A stretch of DNA of 64,000 bases from Pelagibacteraceae bacterium AG-325-J13 (GCA_003282835.1 QBYL01000001.1:248001-312000); one strand, 5' to 3'; positions 29,233 to 40,768 are shown, numbered from the stretch's first letter. Numbers and translations: made by a program. The notes: a model not told the origin generated them from the sequence alone.

Positions 29233-32220
29233 ATGTCAGCTATTAATAATAAAAACTGTAAGTATATTTCTCAGGTAGAGATTAAAATAACTTTCGACGG
29301 AAAATCTTATTCCGCATTTGATGGAGATACTGTTGCATCTGCTTTATTAAGAAATAATATTAGATTGATTGGTAGAAGTTTTAAATATCATAGGCCTAGA
29401 GGTATTTATACTTGCGGGATTGAAGAACCAAATGCACTTGTACAAATTTTAAATGAACATAATGAACCCAATACTAGGGCAACTATTAAAAGAACATATG
29501 ACGGCATCAATATAAGCAGCCAAAATCGATGGCCATCACTCTCTTTCGATATAGGATCAATAAACAATATTTTATCACCCATCTTCTCAGCAGGATTTTA
29601 TTATAAAACTTTTATGGGACCTAAAGGATTTTGGAAAAAAATTTATGAGCCTTTAATAAGACGAACAGCGGGTTTAGGAAAACCTCCAAAAAATTTCAGA
29701 TCAAAAAGCATCCATCAAAATCACAACGTTGATATCTTAATTGTTGGAGGGGGACTAAGTGGCTTGATTGCAGCAAGAAAATTAATAGATACTAACAATG
29801 AAGTTCTTATTGTTGAGCAAGATTGTTTCCTAGGAGGAATTTTAAAAAATTCAAATAAAGTAAAAAGTATTGATGGTAAAAATGTTTTTGAATGGGTTAA
29901 TGAAACTGAAAAATTAATTTTAGGATCAAAAAATATAAAAATTTTAAAAAATACTCTTGTTACTACATATAATTTTACAAATCATTTAATTGCACTAGAA
30001 GATAAATTTGTAGGAAAAAAAATAGACACCAATAAATCTGAACTTACTTTACACAAGATTAGAACAACTCACACAATTTTAGCAAATGGCCATATAGAAA
30101 GATTTATCTCTTTCAGAAATAATGATTTACCTGGAGTAATGCTAGCATCTTCTTTTGAAAAATATATTGAAAGATATGGAGTTGCACCTGATGAAAATCC
30201 TGTTATTTTTACAAATAATTCGTCCACAATAAGTTTGGTTAAGTCGTTAATTAATTTAGGGTGTAAGCCTTCTGCATACATAGACTCAAGGAACAAAAAT
30301 GATATTGAAGATGAAACTAAAGATTATCTTTCAAAAAACAATATACCATTTTATCCTGAATCCGAAGTAGAAGGCTGTGAGGGAAATAAAAAAGTAGAAA
30401 AAGTTTATATAAGAAGCAGCAACAAAGAAATATCATCTATCAAAGCTTCAATGTTATGTCCTTCAGGTGGATTTAATCCTGACATACATCTATTCACACA
30501 GTCAAAAGGCCTAGTAAAATGGGATGATAAAATTATTTCATTTAAGCCAGATACAGCTTTTCAAAATACAATCACATTGGGGTCAGTAAGTGGTAACTAT
30601 AAATTTAAAGATCTTTGTAGTGAAATTAATAAAAAATTATCATTTTTAAAAACTAATGAGCTTAATCTAGAAATAGAGACAAATATAAGAGATGATTTTT
30701 CAATTAAAGAATTGTGGGAAACAAAAACAAATAAGAAGTCCAAATGGTCTAAATCTTTTATCGATCTTCATAACGATGTGACAACAAAAGACTTACAACA
30801 AGCGATTAACGAGGGGTATGACCGAATAGAACATCTTAAGAGATATACAACTAATAGCATGGGAACAGATCAAGGTAAAATAAGTAGTATTAACTCTCTA
30901 GGAATAGTTTCAAAAATTTTAAAAAAAAAAATTTCAGAAGTAGGAACTACTACCTATAGACCCCCTTATGCTCCTTTAAGTTTTGCCGCTATAGCTGGAA
31001 GAAGTACCTATGAATATTATGACCCAGAGAGAAAAACACCAATTCACAATTGGCACATAAAAAATAACGCAGTTTTTGAGGACGTAGGGCAATGGAAACG
31101 ACCTTGGTATTTTAAAAAATATAAAACAGAAACTATGCATCAAGCAGTTCAAAGAGAGTCAAAACAAACAAGACAATCAGCAGGAATTTTAGATGGAAGC
31201 ACACTTGGAAAAATAGAAATTAAAGGTAAAGACGCTTTAGAATTTATGAACTTAATGTACACAAATGCTTTTACAAAAATGAAACCTATGACATCGAGAT
31301 ACGCGCTGATGCTAGGAGAAGATGGAATGATTATGGACGATGGAATAATTTGTAAAATTAATGACAAACATTTTATAGCAACAACAACTTCAGGCGGAGC
31401 TCCAAAAGTTTTTGCTCATATGGAAGAATTTCTTCAAACAGAGTGGCCACATTTACAAGTTTATCTAAATTCAATTACAGAGCAATTCACTACTTTTAAT
31501 ATTAGTGGTCCTAAAGCACGAGAAATAGTTAGTAAAGTATTTTCTGATATCGACTTTAGTAATGAAAAGTTTCCATTCATGACTTTCAAAACATTTAATT
31601 ACAAGAACACCCAGGCAAGAATAATGAGAGCAAGTTTTACAGGTGAATTAGGTTATGAGATATATATCAGCCCTCAGCATGCGTTAGAACTTTGGGAATT
31701 AATATTTAAACACGGAAAAGATTTTGATTTAGTCCCATATGGAACTGAAACCATGCATTTATTAAGAGCTGAAAAAGGATATGTTGTAATTGGACAAGAG
31801 ACTGATGGAACAGTAACCCCAATAGATATAAATTTCAATTGGATGATAGGTAAAAAGAAAAAAGATTTTATTGGAAAAAGATCTTTAACTAGAAGCGATA
31901 CTGCCAGGGAAGATAGAAAACAGTTGGTAGGTATTGTACCTTTGGATAAATCTCAATTTATTGAAGAAGGGCAGCACATTGTTGAATGTGAAAATTTACC
32001 TAGTAAAATTAAAATGCCTATAGAATATCTTGGACATATTTCTTCCAGTTACCACAGCCCTAACTTAAATCATTGTATCTCTATGGCCATGATTAAAAGT
32101 GGAAATAAATTAATGGGTAAGAAGTTATTTGTTTCAACTCCCAAAGGAACTAAAAACATTCCTGTTGAAATAGTTAGCCCAGTATTCATTGATCCAGAAA
32201 ATAAAAGGTTAACATCATGA
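29233..32220 (+). CDS. soxA: Sarcosine oxidase subunit alpha
   Basis: 995 aa: 2Fe-2S-like N-terminus FKYHRPRGIYTCGIEEPNALV, FAD/NAD domains, C-terminal GcvT domain. Confidence 0.95.
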   Translation: MSAINNKNCKYISQVEIKITFDGKSYSAFDGDTVASALLRNNIRLIGRSFKYHRPRGIYTCGIEEPNALVQILNEHNEPNTRATIKRTYDGINISSQNRWPSLSFDIGSINNILSPIFSAGFYYKTFMGPKGFWKKIYEPLIRRTAGLGKPPKNFRSKSIHQNHNVDILIVGGGLSGLIAARKLIDTNNEVLIVEQDCFLGGILKNSNKVKSIDGKNVFEWVNETEKLILGSKNIKILKNTLVTTYNFTNHLIALEDKFVGKKIDTNKSELTLHKIRTTHTILANGHIERFISFRNNDLPGVMLASSFEKYIERYGVAPDENPVIFTNNSSTISLVKSLINLGCKPSAYIDSRNKNDIEDETKDYLSKNNIPFYPESEVEGCEGNKKVEKVYIRSSNKEISSIKASMLCPSGGFNPDIHLFTQSKGLVKWDDKIISFKPDTAFQNTITLGSVSGNYKFKDLCSEINKKLSFLKTNELNLEIETNIRDDFSIKELWETKTNKKSKWSKSFIDLHNDVTTKDLQQAINEGYDRIEHLKRYTTNSMGTDQGKISSINSLGIVSKILKKKISEVGTTTYRPPYAPLSFAAIAGRSTYEYYDPERKTPIHNWHIKNNAVFEDVGQWKRPWYFKKYKTETMHQAVQRESKQTRQSAGILDGSTLGKIEIKGKDALEFMNLMYTNAFTKMKPMTSRYALMLGEDGMIMDDGIICKINDKHFIATTTSGGAPKVFAHMEEFLQTEWPHLQVYLNSITEQFTTFNISGPKAREIVSKVFSDIDFSNEKFPFMTFKTFNYKNTQARIMRASFTGELGYEIYISPQHALELWELIFKHGKDFDLVPYGTETMHLLRAEKGYVVIGQETDGTVTPIDINFNWMIGKKKKDFIGKRSLTRSDTAREDRKQLVGIVPLDKSQFIEEGQHIVECENLPSKIKMPIEYLGHISSSYHSPNLNHCISMAMIKSGNKLMGKKLFVSTPKGTKNIPVEIVSPVFIDPENKRLTS

Positions 32221-32738
32221 CCACATTAATTTCAACGGATAGAGTACATATTACTCAAAGGAATTTTCAACAGATTTTGATAAGAGGTGATGGAAAGGAT
32301 CGATTTAATCAAATAATTACCAAAGAGACATCTTTGCAACCCCCGTCTAAAAACCTTGAAATAAAAACTAGTGATCAATATATTTTTGCAAAAAATTCTT
32401 TTGACCAATGGACTTTAGTTTATTTAGTTGAACGGGATTATAAGGAAATTATAAAGACTATCTCTAACTTAAACTCAAATGATGAAATTCTTGCCTCTGA
32501 CTACTCATATGGCCAAGTTTATTTTGAAGTATCAGGTGAAAATAAAGATGAGTTTTTAAACAAATTAACTCAATTTGATCTTCGTAATAAAAAGTTTCCA
32601 GATCTTTCAATGGCACAAACTTTGATAGCAAGAATAGATTGTTATATATACAAATTAAATAACAAATATATTATAACTTGCAACAAGTCATATGAGGACT
32701 ATTTTAAAGAGAGATTGACTGATTTAATTAATTTGTAG
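32217..32738 (+). CDS. soxG: Sarcosine oxidase subunit gamma
   Basis: Position after soxA with ATGA overlap; SoxG-like ALIARIDCYIYKL. Confidence 0.8.
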   Translation: MTTLISTDRVHITQRNFQQILIRGDGKDRFNQIITKETSLQPPSKNLEIKTSDQYIFAKNSFDQWTLVYLVERDYKEIIKTISNLNSNDEILASDYSYGQVYFEVSGENKDEFLNKLTQFDLRNKKFPDLSMAQTLIARIDCYIYKLNNKYIITCNKSYEDYFKERLTDLINL

Positions 32739-32742
32739 AGTA

Positions 32743-33648
32743 TTATTTTTTTACCCACACATATCTCGATGATAAAGGGCGTCTTGCGTTAAAGGCATAA
32801 AATATTATTGCAGATGTAATAATTCCACCACCAATTAAAGTTTTTACAGTTGGAACTTCGTTAATTCCAAATATTGGTAACCAAACCCAGAAAATTCCAC
32901 CTAAGACCTCTGTCAGAGAAAGAAGAGTTAAATCTGTGGCTGGTAAATCTTTTGATTTTATAGAAAATAATATAAGTCCAGAACAAACTAAAAATCCATG
33001 CAATGCAGAAAGAGAAGAGTTTTTAACTGAAATAAAAATATTATTATCGTTAAATATAAGAACCAAGATTGCTACAGCTGCACAGAAAATTCCCGCTATA
33101 GCTACTGTAGTGAATTTTGGAGTTTTCTTTCTCCATCTTAGTGAAACTGTAAATCCTGCAAACCCTAAAGAGGATAACAAACCATTAATTAGACCAAATA
33201 AAGAACCTTCTCCTTTGCTATCTAAGGACATAAATATTATACCTCCAGCAGCAATTATTATTGATATTAATGTTGTCTTTGAAATTTTTTCTCTCAAAAA
33301 AATATATGCTAAAATTGCAGCTACAAATGGTTGAGTTGCTAGCATCATCATGGTTACAGCAGCAGTAGTAGTTGTGATAGAAAGAATAAAAGATATATTA
33401 GCAATACCAAGACTCACTCCACCTATTAATCCAGACAAACCAATCTTCTTATAATTTTTGGTAAATTTAAGACCTTCAGCTAAAAATAAATAAATATTTA
33501 AGACTAAAAAAATTACCGAACCCCTAAAAAAAAGATATTGCCAAGGAATTAATTGTGCATCATCTATATATCTTACGACTAAAGGTCCGAAAGACCAGAA
33601 CAGTCCTGCGATTAAAACAATTAGTATGGCTGAACTATTTTTTATCAT
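32743..33648 (-). CDS. EamA/DMT-family transporter
   Basis: LFWSFGPLVVRYIDDAQLIPWQYLFFRG; tandem EamA repeats. Confidence 0.9.
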   Translation of the reverse strand: MIKNSSAILIVLIAGLFWSFGPLVVRYIDDAQLIPWQYLFFRGSVIFLVLNIYLFLAEGLKFTKNYKKIGLSGLIGGVSLGIANISFILSITTTTAAVTMMMLATQPFVAAILAYIFLREKISKTTLISIIIAAGGIIFMSLDSKGEGSLFGLINGLLSSLGFAGFTVSLRWRKKTPKFTTVAIAGIFCAAVAILVLIFNDNNIFISVKNSSLSALHGFLVCSGLILFSIKSKDLPATDLTLLSLTEVLGGIFWVWLPIFGINEVPTVKTLIGGGIITSAIIFYAFNARRPLSSRYVWVKK

Positions 33649-34957
33649 TTGAAGTATTAGATAAATCTACTCCTGTGTCAGGATCAAGTTCGATACCTAG
33701 TGGAGTAATGTCTTTTGGCAAAGGAGTAAAAGTTGACTCTGGATTGTCCTCATATTTTCTTCTGTTCATCCTGAAGACACCGAAAATAATAATTATCATG
33801 AAAAAAATAAGCAAATGAACAAAAAATCCATTTGGACCAAAAATACTCATTAAAACTGAACACACGATTGGTCCAGCTATTGCTCCTAAACCAAATATCA
33901 TATTTAAACCAGCTCCAGCCGCAACAAACTTTTCTTTAGGAATATAGTCATTTACAAGTGCTAGGTTTAAGGCAAACAACGGCAGCGTCATCCCAGACAA
34001 AAGAATTATATAAATAAATAATTTTGTTTTATCCATGCTTGTTTCCGTTGAAAAATAATTAAATCTGAACATTTCTTCTACAAAAAGATTTTCAAAAGAA
34101 ATTCCTGATGCCATGATTGAGAGAATAGCAAAAGCAGATGATGCTATACAACATCCGATGATTACAATTCTTCTATCATAATTGTCTGACAAAGAACCTA
34201 TGGGCCATTGAAAAAGTGCGCCTGCTAGGGTTACTGAAAATAACAATATTGAAATCTCCAATACGTTTAAATTCATCGTTACAGCATAAACTGATAACAT
34301 AGTAAACATTGCTGAAAATATGAAACCTGAACAAAACATAGAAAAACTTCCAAAAGGTGAAATTTTAAAAAGCTCTTTAATCTTAATTGAGCTAGTCTTT
34401 TTAAAAGTAGGAGGCTTTCTCTTTGTGAGAAGAATTGGGACTAAGGCTACAGAAAACAATAAAGAAATTAATATAAAAGGCTCATAGTTTTTAGGACTAC
34501 TTACGTTTAACAACAAGTTTCCCAAAGCAAAGGCAAAAAAAGTAACAAACATGTACAGAGATAAAACTTTACCTCTTGTTTTGTTAGTCGCTCTATCATT
34601 TAACCAACTTTCAACAATTATAAGAATTCCAATCATGCTAAAGCCTGTTAAAAATCTTGCTAAAGTCCAAATAATTGGATCTACAAATACTACATGAACT
34701 AAAGAGCTTAAAGAAGCCATAGAGGCAAAAGCTGCAAATACTCTTATATGACCTACTTTACTTACAAGATTTGGAATGATGTTAGCACCAATGAAATATC
34801 CAATAAAATAACCAGACATCATTGTTCCCGTTGCGATAAAATTAAAATTTTCTAATACCGCTCTAATTCCCAAAAGGTTTCCTTGAAAACCATGAGAAAT
34901 CATAATCACTGCAAAGCCAGTGAAAAGAGCCCAAGAATTTTTTATAATTTTATACAT
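33635..34957 (-). CDS. MFS transporter
   Basis: 12-TM pattern; RFLTGFSMIGILIIVESWLNDRATNKTRGKVLSLYM (YcaD-like). Confidence 0.9.
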   Translation of the reverse strand: MYKIIKNSWALFTGFAVIMISHGFQGNLLGIRAVLENFNFIATGTMMSGYFIGYFIGANIIPNLVSKVGHIRVFAAFASMASLSSLVHVVFVDPIIWTLARFLTGFSMIGILIIVESWLNDRATNKTRGKVLSLYMFVTFFAFALGNLLLNVSSPKNYEPFILISLLFSVALVPILLTKRKPPTFKKTSSIKIKELFKISPFGSFSMFCSGFIFSAMFTMLSVYAVTMNLNVLEISILLFSVTLAGALFQWPIGSLSDNYDRRIVIIGCCIASSAFAILSIMASGISFENLFVEEMFRFNYFSTETSMDKTKLFIYIILLSGMTLPLFALNLALVNDYIPKEKFVAAGAGLNMIFGLGAIAGPIVCSVLMSIFGPNGFFVHLLIFFMIIIIFGVFRMNRRKYEDNPESTFTPLPKDITPLGIELDPDTGVDLSNTSNDKK

Positions 34958-35003
34958 GGTGGAAAGCCATTATGCTTTCTCACAGACAAAAGCAATAGTC
35001 TTT

Positions 35004-36611
35004 TTACATGTTACCGTATTTAGGACCGCCACCACCTTCGGGTGCAACCCAAGTGATATTTTGAGAGGGTTCTTTGATATCACAGGTCTTACAGTGGATA
35101 CAATTTTGAGAGTTTATAACGAACTTCTCTTTTTGAATTTCGTATACGCCCACCGGACAGTATCTTTGAGCTGGTTCATCGTACTCTTTTAAAGTGTAAT
35201 TAATCGGTAAATTAGGATCTTTTAACCTTAAATGGACAGGCTGGTTTTCAGCATGATTAGTACCTGTTAGATAAACAGAACTGGTTTTATCAAATGTGAG
35301 CTTACCATCAGGTTTTGGATATTCAATTTTAGGCATTTGGCTAGCTGGTTTTAAAGCCTCGTGATCTGCATGTTTGTGTTTTAGTGTAAAAGGCATCCTT
35401 CCTCTAAACAAAATTTGATCTATACCAGTAAATATTATTCCCAGTATTAAACCCCAACTAAAACTAGGCTTAACATTTCTTGCTGTATACAACTCTTTAT
35501 AAGCCCAGCTTTCCTTAAATTTTTTTTCGTAAATGGATAGATCTGTTTTATTTTTAATATTCTCTACGATCGCTTCAGCAGCAACTAATCCGCTTTTCAT
35601 CGCTGTGTGAGAACCTTTTATCTTCGGCATATTTAAAGTCCCAGCATCACAACCAATTAGTAAAGCTCTCGGCATATACATCTTAGGCAAACTTTGTATT
35701 CCACCTTCAATTAAAGCTCTGGCTCCGAATGAAATTCTTTTACCACCTTCAAACATTTTTCTTATTGAGGGATGCGTTTTAAATCTTTGAAACTCATCAA
35801 AAGGAGAAAGATAAGGATTTTGATAATCCAAACCTATTACATACCCTAGATATATTTGTCTATTTTCAGCATGATAAATGAAACTTCCGCCATAAGTTTT
35901 GCTATCAAGTGGCCAACCAGCTGTATGCATAACTAAACCTTCTTGATGCTGTTCTTCACTAACTTCCCAAATTTCTTTAAGTCCAATACCATATTGTTGA
36001 GGATTTTTTCCTTCATCTAAATTAAATTTTTTAATTAACTGTTTGCCTAAATGACCTCTGCATCCTTCAGAAAAGACAGTTACTTTTGCATGTAATTCCA
36101 TTCCTTCTTGGTAAGTATCTTTTTTATTTCCTTCTTTATCTAAGCCCATATCTAAAGTAGCTACACCTTTTACTGATCCATCATCATTATAAAGAACTTC
36201 ACTGGCAGGAAACCCAGGGAATATTTCAACTCCTAATTTTTCTGCGTGCTCGGCTAACCAACGACAAAGATTAGCAAGGCTAATGATATAGTTCTTATGA
36301 TTTTTTTGTACCGAGGGTAAAAGCCATGTAGGCCAACTTAAAGAAGAATTTTTTCCTAAAAATAAGAATTTTTCTTTTGAAACTTTTGTTTTTACTGGAG
36401 CACCTTCATTTTTCCAATTAGGTATTAATTCATCAAGCGCTTTTGTTTCAAATACATTACCACTTAAAATATGAGCTCCAACTTCAGCGCCTTTCTCAAG
36501 GATACAAACATTTAAATTAGGATCTAATTGTTTAAGTTTTATAGCTGTAGTTAAACCAGCTGGTCCCGCACCAACAATAACCACATCATATTCCATTGTT
36601 TCTCTAGCCAT
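35004..36611 (-). CDS. Electron transfer flavoprotein-ubiquinone oxidoreductase
   Basis: VVIVGAGPAGLTTAIKLKQL; C-terminal 4Fe-4S NSQNCIHCKTCDIKEPSQNITWVAPEGGGGPKY. Confidence 0.96.
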   Translation of the reverse strand: MARETMEYDVVIVGAGPAGLTTAIKLKQLDPNLNVCILEKGAEVGAHILSGNVFETKALDELIPNWKNEGAPVKTKVSKEKFLFLGKNSSLSWPTWLLPSVQKNHKNYIISLANLCRWLAEHAEKLGVEIFPGFPASEVLYNDDGSVKGVATLDMGLDKEGNKKDTYQEGMELHAKVTVFSEGCRGHLGKQLIKKFNLDEGKNPQQYGIGLKEIWEVSEEQHQEGLVMHTAGWPLDSKTYGGSFIYHAENRQIYLGYVIGLDYQNPYLSPFDEFQRFKTHPSIRKMFEGGKRISFGARALIEGGIQSLPKMYMPRALLIGCDAGTLNMPKIKGSHTAMKSGLVAAEAIVENIKNKTDLSIYEKKFKESWAYKELYTARNVKPSFSWGLILGIIFTGIDQILFRGRMPFTLKHKHADHEALKPASQMPKIEYPKPDGKLTFDKTSSVYLTGTNHAENQPVHLRLKDPNLPINYTLKEYDEPAQRYCPVGVYEIQKEKFVINSQNCIHCKTCDIKEPSQNITWVAPEGGGGPKYGNM

Positions 36612-36632
36612 GAAAAGACTATATCAAACTAA

Positions 36633-37586
36633 TTATTTTTGGATAGTATTCAGTTTGTTAAGCTCAGATAAAAGTTCTGGTAGGGCAGTAAATAAATCTG
36701 CCTCTAAACCATAATCTGCAACACTAAAAATTGGAGCTTCACCATCTTTGTTAATTGCGACAATTATTTTACTCTCTTTCATTCCCGCTAAGTGCTGAAT
36801 TGCTCCAGAGATTCCGACAGCAATATACAAATCAGGCACAACTACTTTTCCTGTTTGACCAACTTGGTGGTCGTTACTTATATAACCAGCATCAACCGCT
36901 GCTCTTGATGCTCCAACTGCTGCATTAAGTTTATCAGCTATATCATTTATAAGTTTAAAATTTTCTCCACTCTCTAATCCTCGTCCACCTGACACAACTA
37001 TTCTTGCAGTTCCAAGCTCTGGTCTTTCTGATTTAGTTTCTTCCCTTTTAATAAATTTAGAAGTATTAGGAATGTCTACTGCTTCAACTTTTTCAATTGG
37101 GGCTGAACCGCCTGATTTTTCTGCAGCATCAAAAGAAGTCGGTCTTATTGTTATGCATCTTTTTTTGTCGTTACTTTTTACTGTAGCAAAAGCATTACCT
37201 GCATAAATAGGTCTTACAAAAGTGTCTGGTCCATTTACTTTAATTATATCACTTACTTGAGACACATCTAAAGCAGCTGCTACTCTTGGCATAAAGTTTT
37301 TTCCAAAAGTATTAGCCGAAGCTACGATATGGTCATATTTTTCTGAAACTTTAATTACTAAAGGAGAAAGATTTTCTGGAAGATAATTTTGGTAATTTGG
37401 AGAGTCACACACTAAAACCTTTTTGACTATAGGAATATTTGCAGCTTCTTTTGAAACATTTTCACAACTAGTTCCTGCTACTAAAACATGTACGTCAGAG
37501 TCTATTTTAGATGCTGCAGTAATTGCATTAAATGTAAAAGGTTTTAATTTTGAATTATCATGCTCTGCTATTAACAACACTGACAT
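36633..37586 (-). CDS. etfA: Electron transfer flavoprotein alpha subunit
   Basis: ETF-alpha C-terminal FAD motif [46 protein letters not shown]. Confidence 0.96.
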   Translation of the reverse strand: MSVLLIAEHDNSKLKPFTFNAITAASKIDSDVHVLVAGTSCENVSKEAANIPIVKKVLVCDSPNYQNYLPENLSPLVIKVSEKYDHIVASANTFGKNFMPRVAAALDVSQVSDIIKVNGPDTFVRPIYAGNAFATVKSNDKKRCITIRPTSFDAAEKSGGSAPIEKVEAVDIPNTSKFIKREETKSERPELGTARIVVSGGRGLESGENFKLINDIADKLNAAVGASRAAVDAGYISNDHQVGQTGKVVVPDLYIAVGISGAIQHLAGMKESKIIVAINKDGEAPIFSVADYGLEADLFTALPELLSELNKLNTIQK

Positions 37587-38335
37587 TATATCACCTTAGC
37601 CTCATTTTTAAGTTTACTTACTAATTCCGCTACACTTGTAACTTTAATACCCGCTTTTCTTTTTGGCGGCTCTTCCACTTTTAACTGCTCAATTCTATTT
37701 TTTAGATCAACACCCATATCTTTAGCATTTAACAGCTCCATAGGTTTTTTCTTTGCTTTCATAATGTTTGGAAGTGAAGCAAACCTAGGTTCATTTAATC
37801 TTAAATCGCAAGTTACGATTGCTGGTAAATTAATCTCAAGAGTTTCTAAACCTTCATCAATTTCTCTTACTACCTCTAATGATTTTTCTTTAATATTTAA
37901 TTTTGAAGAAAAAGTTGCTTGAGGCCAATTAAGCATTGATCCCAGCATTTGACCTGTCTGATTACAATCATCATCAATGGCTTGTTTACCTAAGAAAACC
38001 ATATCAGGTTTTTCCTTTTCTACTATTTTTTTTAAAATTTTTGCAATTCCCAAAGGTTCGATATAACTATCTGCCTTAACGTGAATTCCTTTATCTGCGC
38101 CCACTGCTAAAGCTTTTCTGATACTCTCTTGAGCTTTATCTTCTCCAATTGAAATGGCAACTATCTCTTTAACTTTGCCAGATTCTTTAAGTTTAACAGT
38201 TTCCTCCACAGCATTATCATCTGGGGGATTAGTTGACATTTTAACGTTATCAGTATGAACACCTGAGCCATCTTCTTTAACTCTGATTTGAACGTTGTAA
38301 TCAATAACTCTTTTAACAGCTACAAGGATTTTCAT
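37586..38335 (-). CDS. etfB: Electron transfer flavoprotein beta subunit
   Basis: MKILVAVKRVIDYNVQIRV; FLGKQAIDDDCNQTGQMLGSML. Confidence 0.96.
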   Translation of the reverse strand: MKILVAVKRVIDYNVQIRVKEDGSGVHTDNVKMSTNPPDDNAVEETVKLKESGKVKEIVAISIGEDKAQESIRKALAVGADKGIHVKADSYIEPLGIAKILKKIVEKEKPDMVFLGKQAIDDDCNQTGQMLGSMLNWPQATFSSKLNIKEKSLEVVREIDEGLETLEINLPAIVTCDLRLNEPRFASLPNIMKAKKKPMELLNAKDMGVDLKNRIEQLKVEEPPKRKAGIKVTSVAELVSKLKNEAKVI

Positions 38336-40768
38336 TTAAGCTCTCAGTAATTTATTTTCAGAGTCATAAGGCGATTCCTCTACTATAGAAGCTTCATGCA
38401 TTTTACCAAGAATATCTATTTTTAATTTTTGACCAACTTTTGCTAATTCTGGTTTAACCATACCTAAAGCAATAGATTTATTTAATCTAAATCCAAAGTC
38501 ACCACTTGTAGCTCTACCAACAATGGAACCATTATCATATATAGGATTATTTCCTAAAACGTCTGCATCGGTAACACCATGAATTTCCATTGTGACTAAT
38601 TTATTTGAAAAGCCTTTCGCTCTCCATTTGTCTAATGCCGCACGTCCTATAAAATCTCCTTTATTTGGGTGAACAAATCTATCAAGGCCTGACTCATACG
38701 GTGAATATTCAATTGATAATTCAGTCCCTACCAATTTATAAGATTTTTCTACTCTTAAACTATTCATAGCTCTTATTCCGTAAGGTTTTAAACCAAACTC
38801 CTTGCCGGCTTTCATAAGTTGATCAAAAATATGATTTTGATATTCAATTGGGTGGTGAAGTTCCCAGCCCAATTCTCCTACGAAGTTTACTCTCATTGCA
38901 CTGCAAGGAGCCAAACCTATATTAATATTTTGTGCACTTAACCATTTAAATCTTTCGTTAGAAAAGTCTGATCTAGATACTTTTTGCATAAGTTGTCTGG
39001 CTTTAGGTCCAGAGACTACTAAAACACCCATACTATTAGTTAAATTTTCATATTGAACTGTACCATCTTTTGGCATCCATTTATGGATCCAATCGTGATC
39101 AAGTCTTTGATAAGCTCCAGCCGAAACCAAATAAAAACTATCTTCAGCTTCTCGCATGATAGTAAATTCAGAGTGAACGCCACCTTTAGTATTTAAAGCA
39201 TGACAAAGATTAATTCTTCCAATTTTTTTAGGAAGTTTATTTGCAACAAGTTTATCTAAAAATTCTTCAGCTCCTGGCCCTTTAATTCTACATTTCCCAA
39301 ATGCAGACATATCTAATAGCCCAACATTTTCTTTAACATTTTTACATTCTTGTTCTACATTTTTAAACCACTTCGACCTTCTAAATGACCAATCATCTTC
39401 TGGCTTCTCTCCCTCTTTTGCAAAAAAGTTAGCTCTTTCCCATCCAAATTTTGCACCAAAAACTGCTCCTAATTTTTTTAAACGATCGTAGCATGGAGCC
39501 TGTCTCAAAGGTCTACCTGCTTCTCTTTCTTCATCAGGATAATGAACTGTAAATACATTTGCATATGCTTCTTCATTTTTGGCTTTTAAATAAGATTTAG
39601 TTGCGTATGAACCATATCTTCTTGGTTCAACGCCAAGCATATCAATTGTTGGTTCACCATCAATTATCCATTCAGCTAGTTGCCATCCAGCACCTCCTGC
39701 TGCAGTAATTCCAAAACTATGTCCTTCATTTATCCAAAAGTTTTTTAATCCCCATGCAGGACCAACTATGGGATTTCCATCTGGCGTGTAAGCAATTGCA
39801 CCGTTATAAACTTTTTTTACTCCAACTTCTCCAAATGCAGGAACTCTTTTTATTGCACCCTCAATGTGTGGAGCTAATCGATCTAAATCTTCTTGAAATA
39901 ATTCGTACTCACTATCTTTTGAAGGACCATCAACATAACAACATGGCGCTCCTTTTTCATAAGGACCAAGCAATAATCCACCAGCTTCTTCTCTCATGTA
40001 CCAAGAGTTGTCACTATCTCTAAGCACTCCCATTTCAGGTTTTCCTTCTTTCTTTCTTTTTTGAATTTCTGGATGAGGCTCAGTAACTATGTATTGATGT
40101 TCAACTGGAATTACAGGAATATCTAAACCAACCATACGTCCTGTTTGTCTTGCAAAGTTTCCACTGCAAGATACAACATGCTCACACTCTATATCTCCTT
40201 TATCAGTTTTAACAATCCAACCACCTTTAGTTTGTTTAATTTCTGTAACTGTTGTGTTTCTATAAATTTCTGCTCCATGATTTCTTGCGCCTGTTGCTAA
40301 TGCCTGTGTTAAATCTGCCGGCTGAATATAACCATCTTCAGGATGTTGTATTGCACCAACTAATCCTTCAGTATTTATTAATGGCCAAATTTCTTTTACT
40401 TGTTCAGGTTTTAAAAATTTTACGTCTACCCCAATAGTTTTAGCAACACCTGCGTATTGATGATATTCATCCATACGATCTTGAGTTTGCGCTAAGCGAA
40501 TATTTGATACAACACTAAAACCAACATTCTTACCTGTTTCTTTTTCTAAAGATTTATAAAGTTGAACAGCATATCTATGAAGTTGACCAACTGAGTAACT
40601 CATATTAAACAAAGGCAATAATCCTGCAGCATGCCAAGTTGATCCTGAAGTTAATTCTTTTCTTTCAACTAATGCTACGTCCGACCAACCTTTTTTAGCT
40701 AAGTGATAAAGCACGCTTACACCGACTACACCACCACCGACTACCACTACTTTTGTTTTTGATTTCAT
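38336..40768 (-). CDS. Dimethylglycine/sarcosine dehydrogenase family flavoprotein with C-terminal GcvT domain
   Basis: VVVVGGGVVGVSVLYHLAKKGWSDVALVERKELTSGSTWHAAGLLP; C-terminal folate-binding aminomethyltransferase domain. Confidence 0.93.
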   Translation of the reverse strand: MKSKTKVVVVGGGVVGVSVLYHLAKKGWSDVALVERKELTSGSTWHAAGLLPLFNMSYSVGQLHRYAVQLYKSLEKETGKNVGFSVVSNIRLAQTQDRMDEYHQYAGVAKTIGVDVKFLKPEQVKEIWPLINTEGLVGAIQHPEDGYIQPADLTQALATGARNHGAEIYRNTTVTEIKQTKGGWIVKTDKGDIECEHVVSCSGNFARQTGRMVGLDIPVIPVEHQYIVTEPHPEIQKRKKEGKPEMGVLRDSDNSWYMREEAGGLLLGPYEKGAPCCYVDGPSKDSEYELFQEDLDRLAPHIEGAIKRVPAFGEVGVKKVYNGAIAYTPDGNPIVGPAWGLKNFWINEGHSFGITAAGGAGWQLAEWIIDGEPTIDMLGVEPRRYGSYATKSYLKAKNEEAYANVFTVHYPDEEREAGRPLRQAPCYDRLKKLGAVFGAKFGWERANFFAKEGEKPEDDWSFRRSKWFKNVEQECKNVKENVGLLDMSAFGKCRIKGPGAEEFLDKLVANKLPKKIGRINLCHALNTKGGVHSEFTIMREAEDSFYLVSAGAYQRLDHDWIHKWMPKDGTVQYENLTNSMGVLVVSGPKARQLMQKVSRSDFSNERFKWLSAQNINIGLAPCSAMRVNFVGELGWELHHPIEYQNHIFDQLMKAGKEFGLKPYGIRAMNSLRVEKSYKLVGTELSIEYSPYESGLDRFVHPNKGDFIGRAALDKWRAKGFSNKLVTMEIHGVTDADVLGNNPIYDNGSIVGRATSGDFGFRLNKSIALGMVKPELAKVGQKLKIDILGKMHEASIVEESPYDSENKLLRA

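Noticed and set aside
32936-33334. 132-aa plus-strand ORF opposite an EamA gene
   Set aside because: Antisense to a well-formed transporter gene with no independent support.
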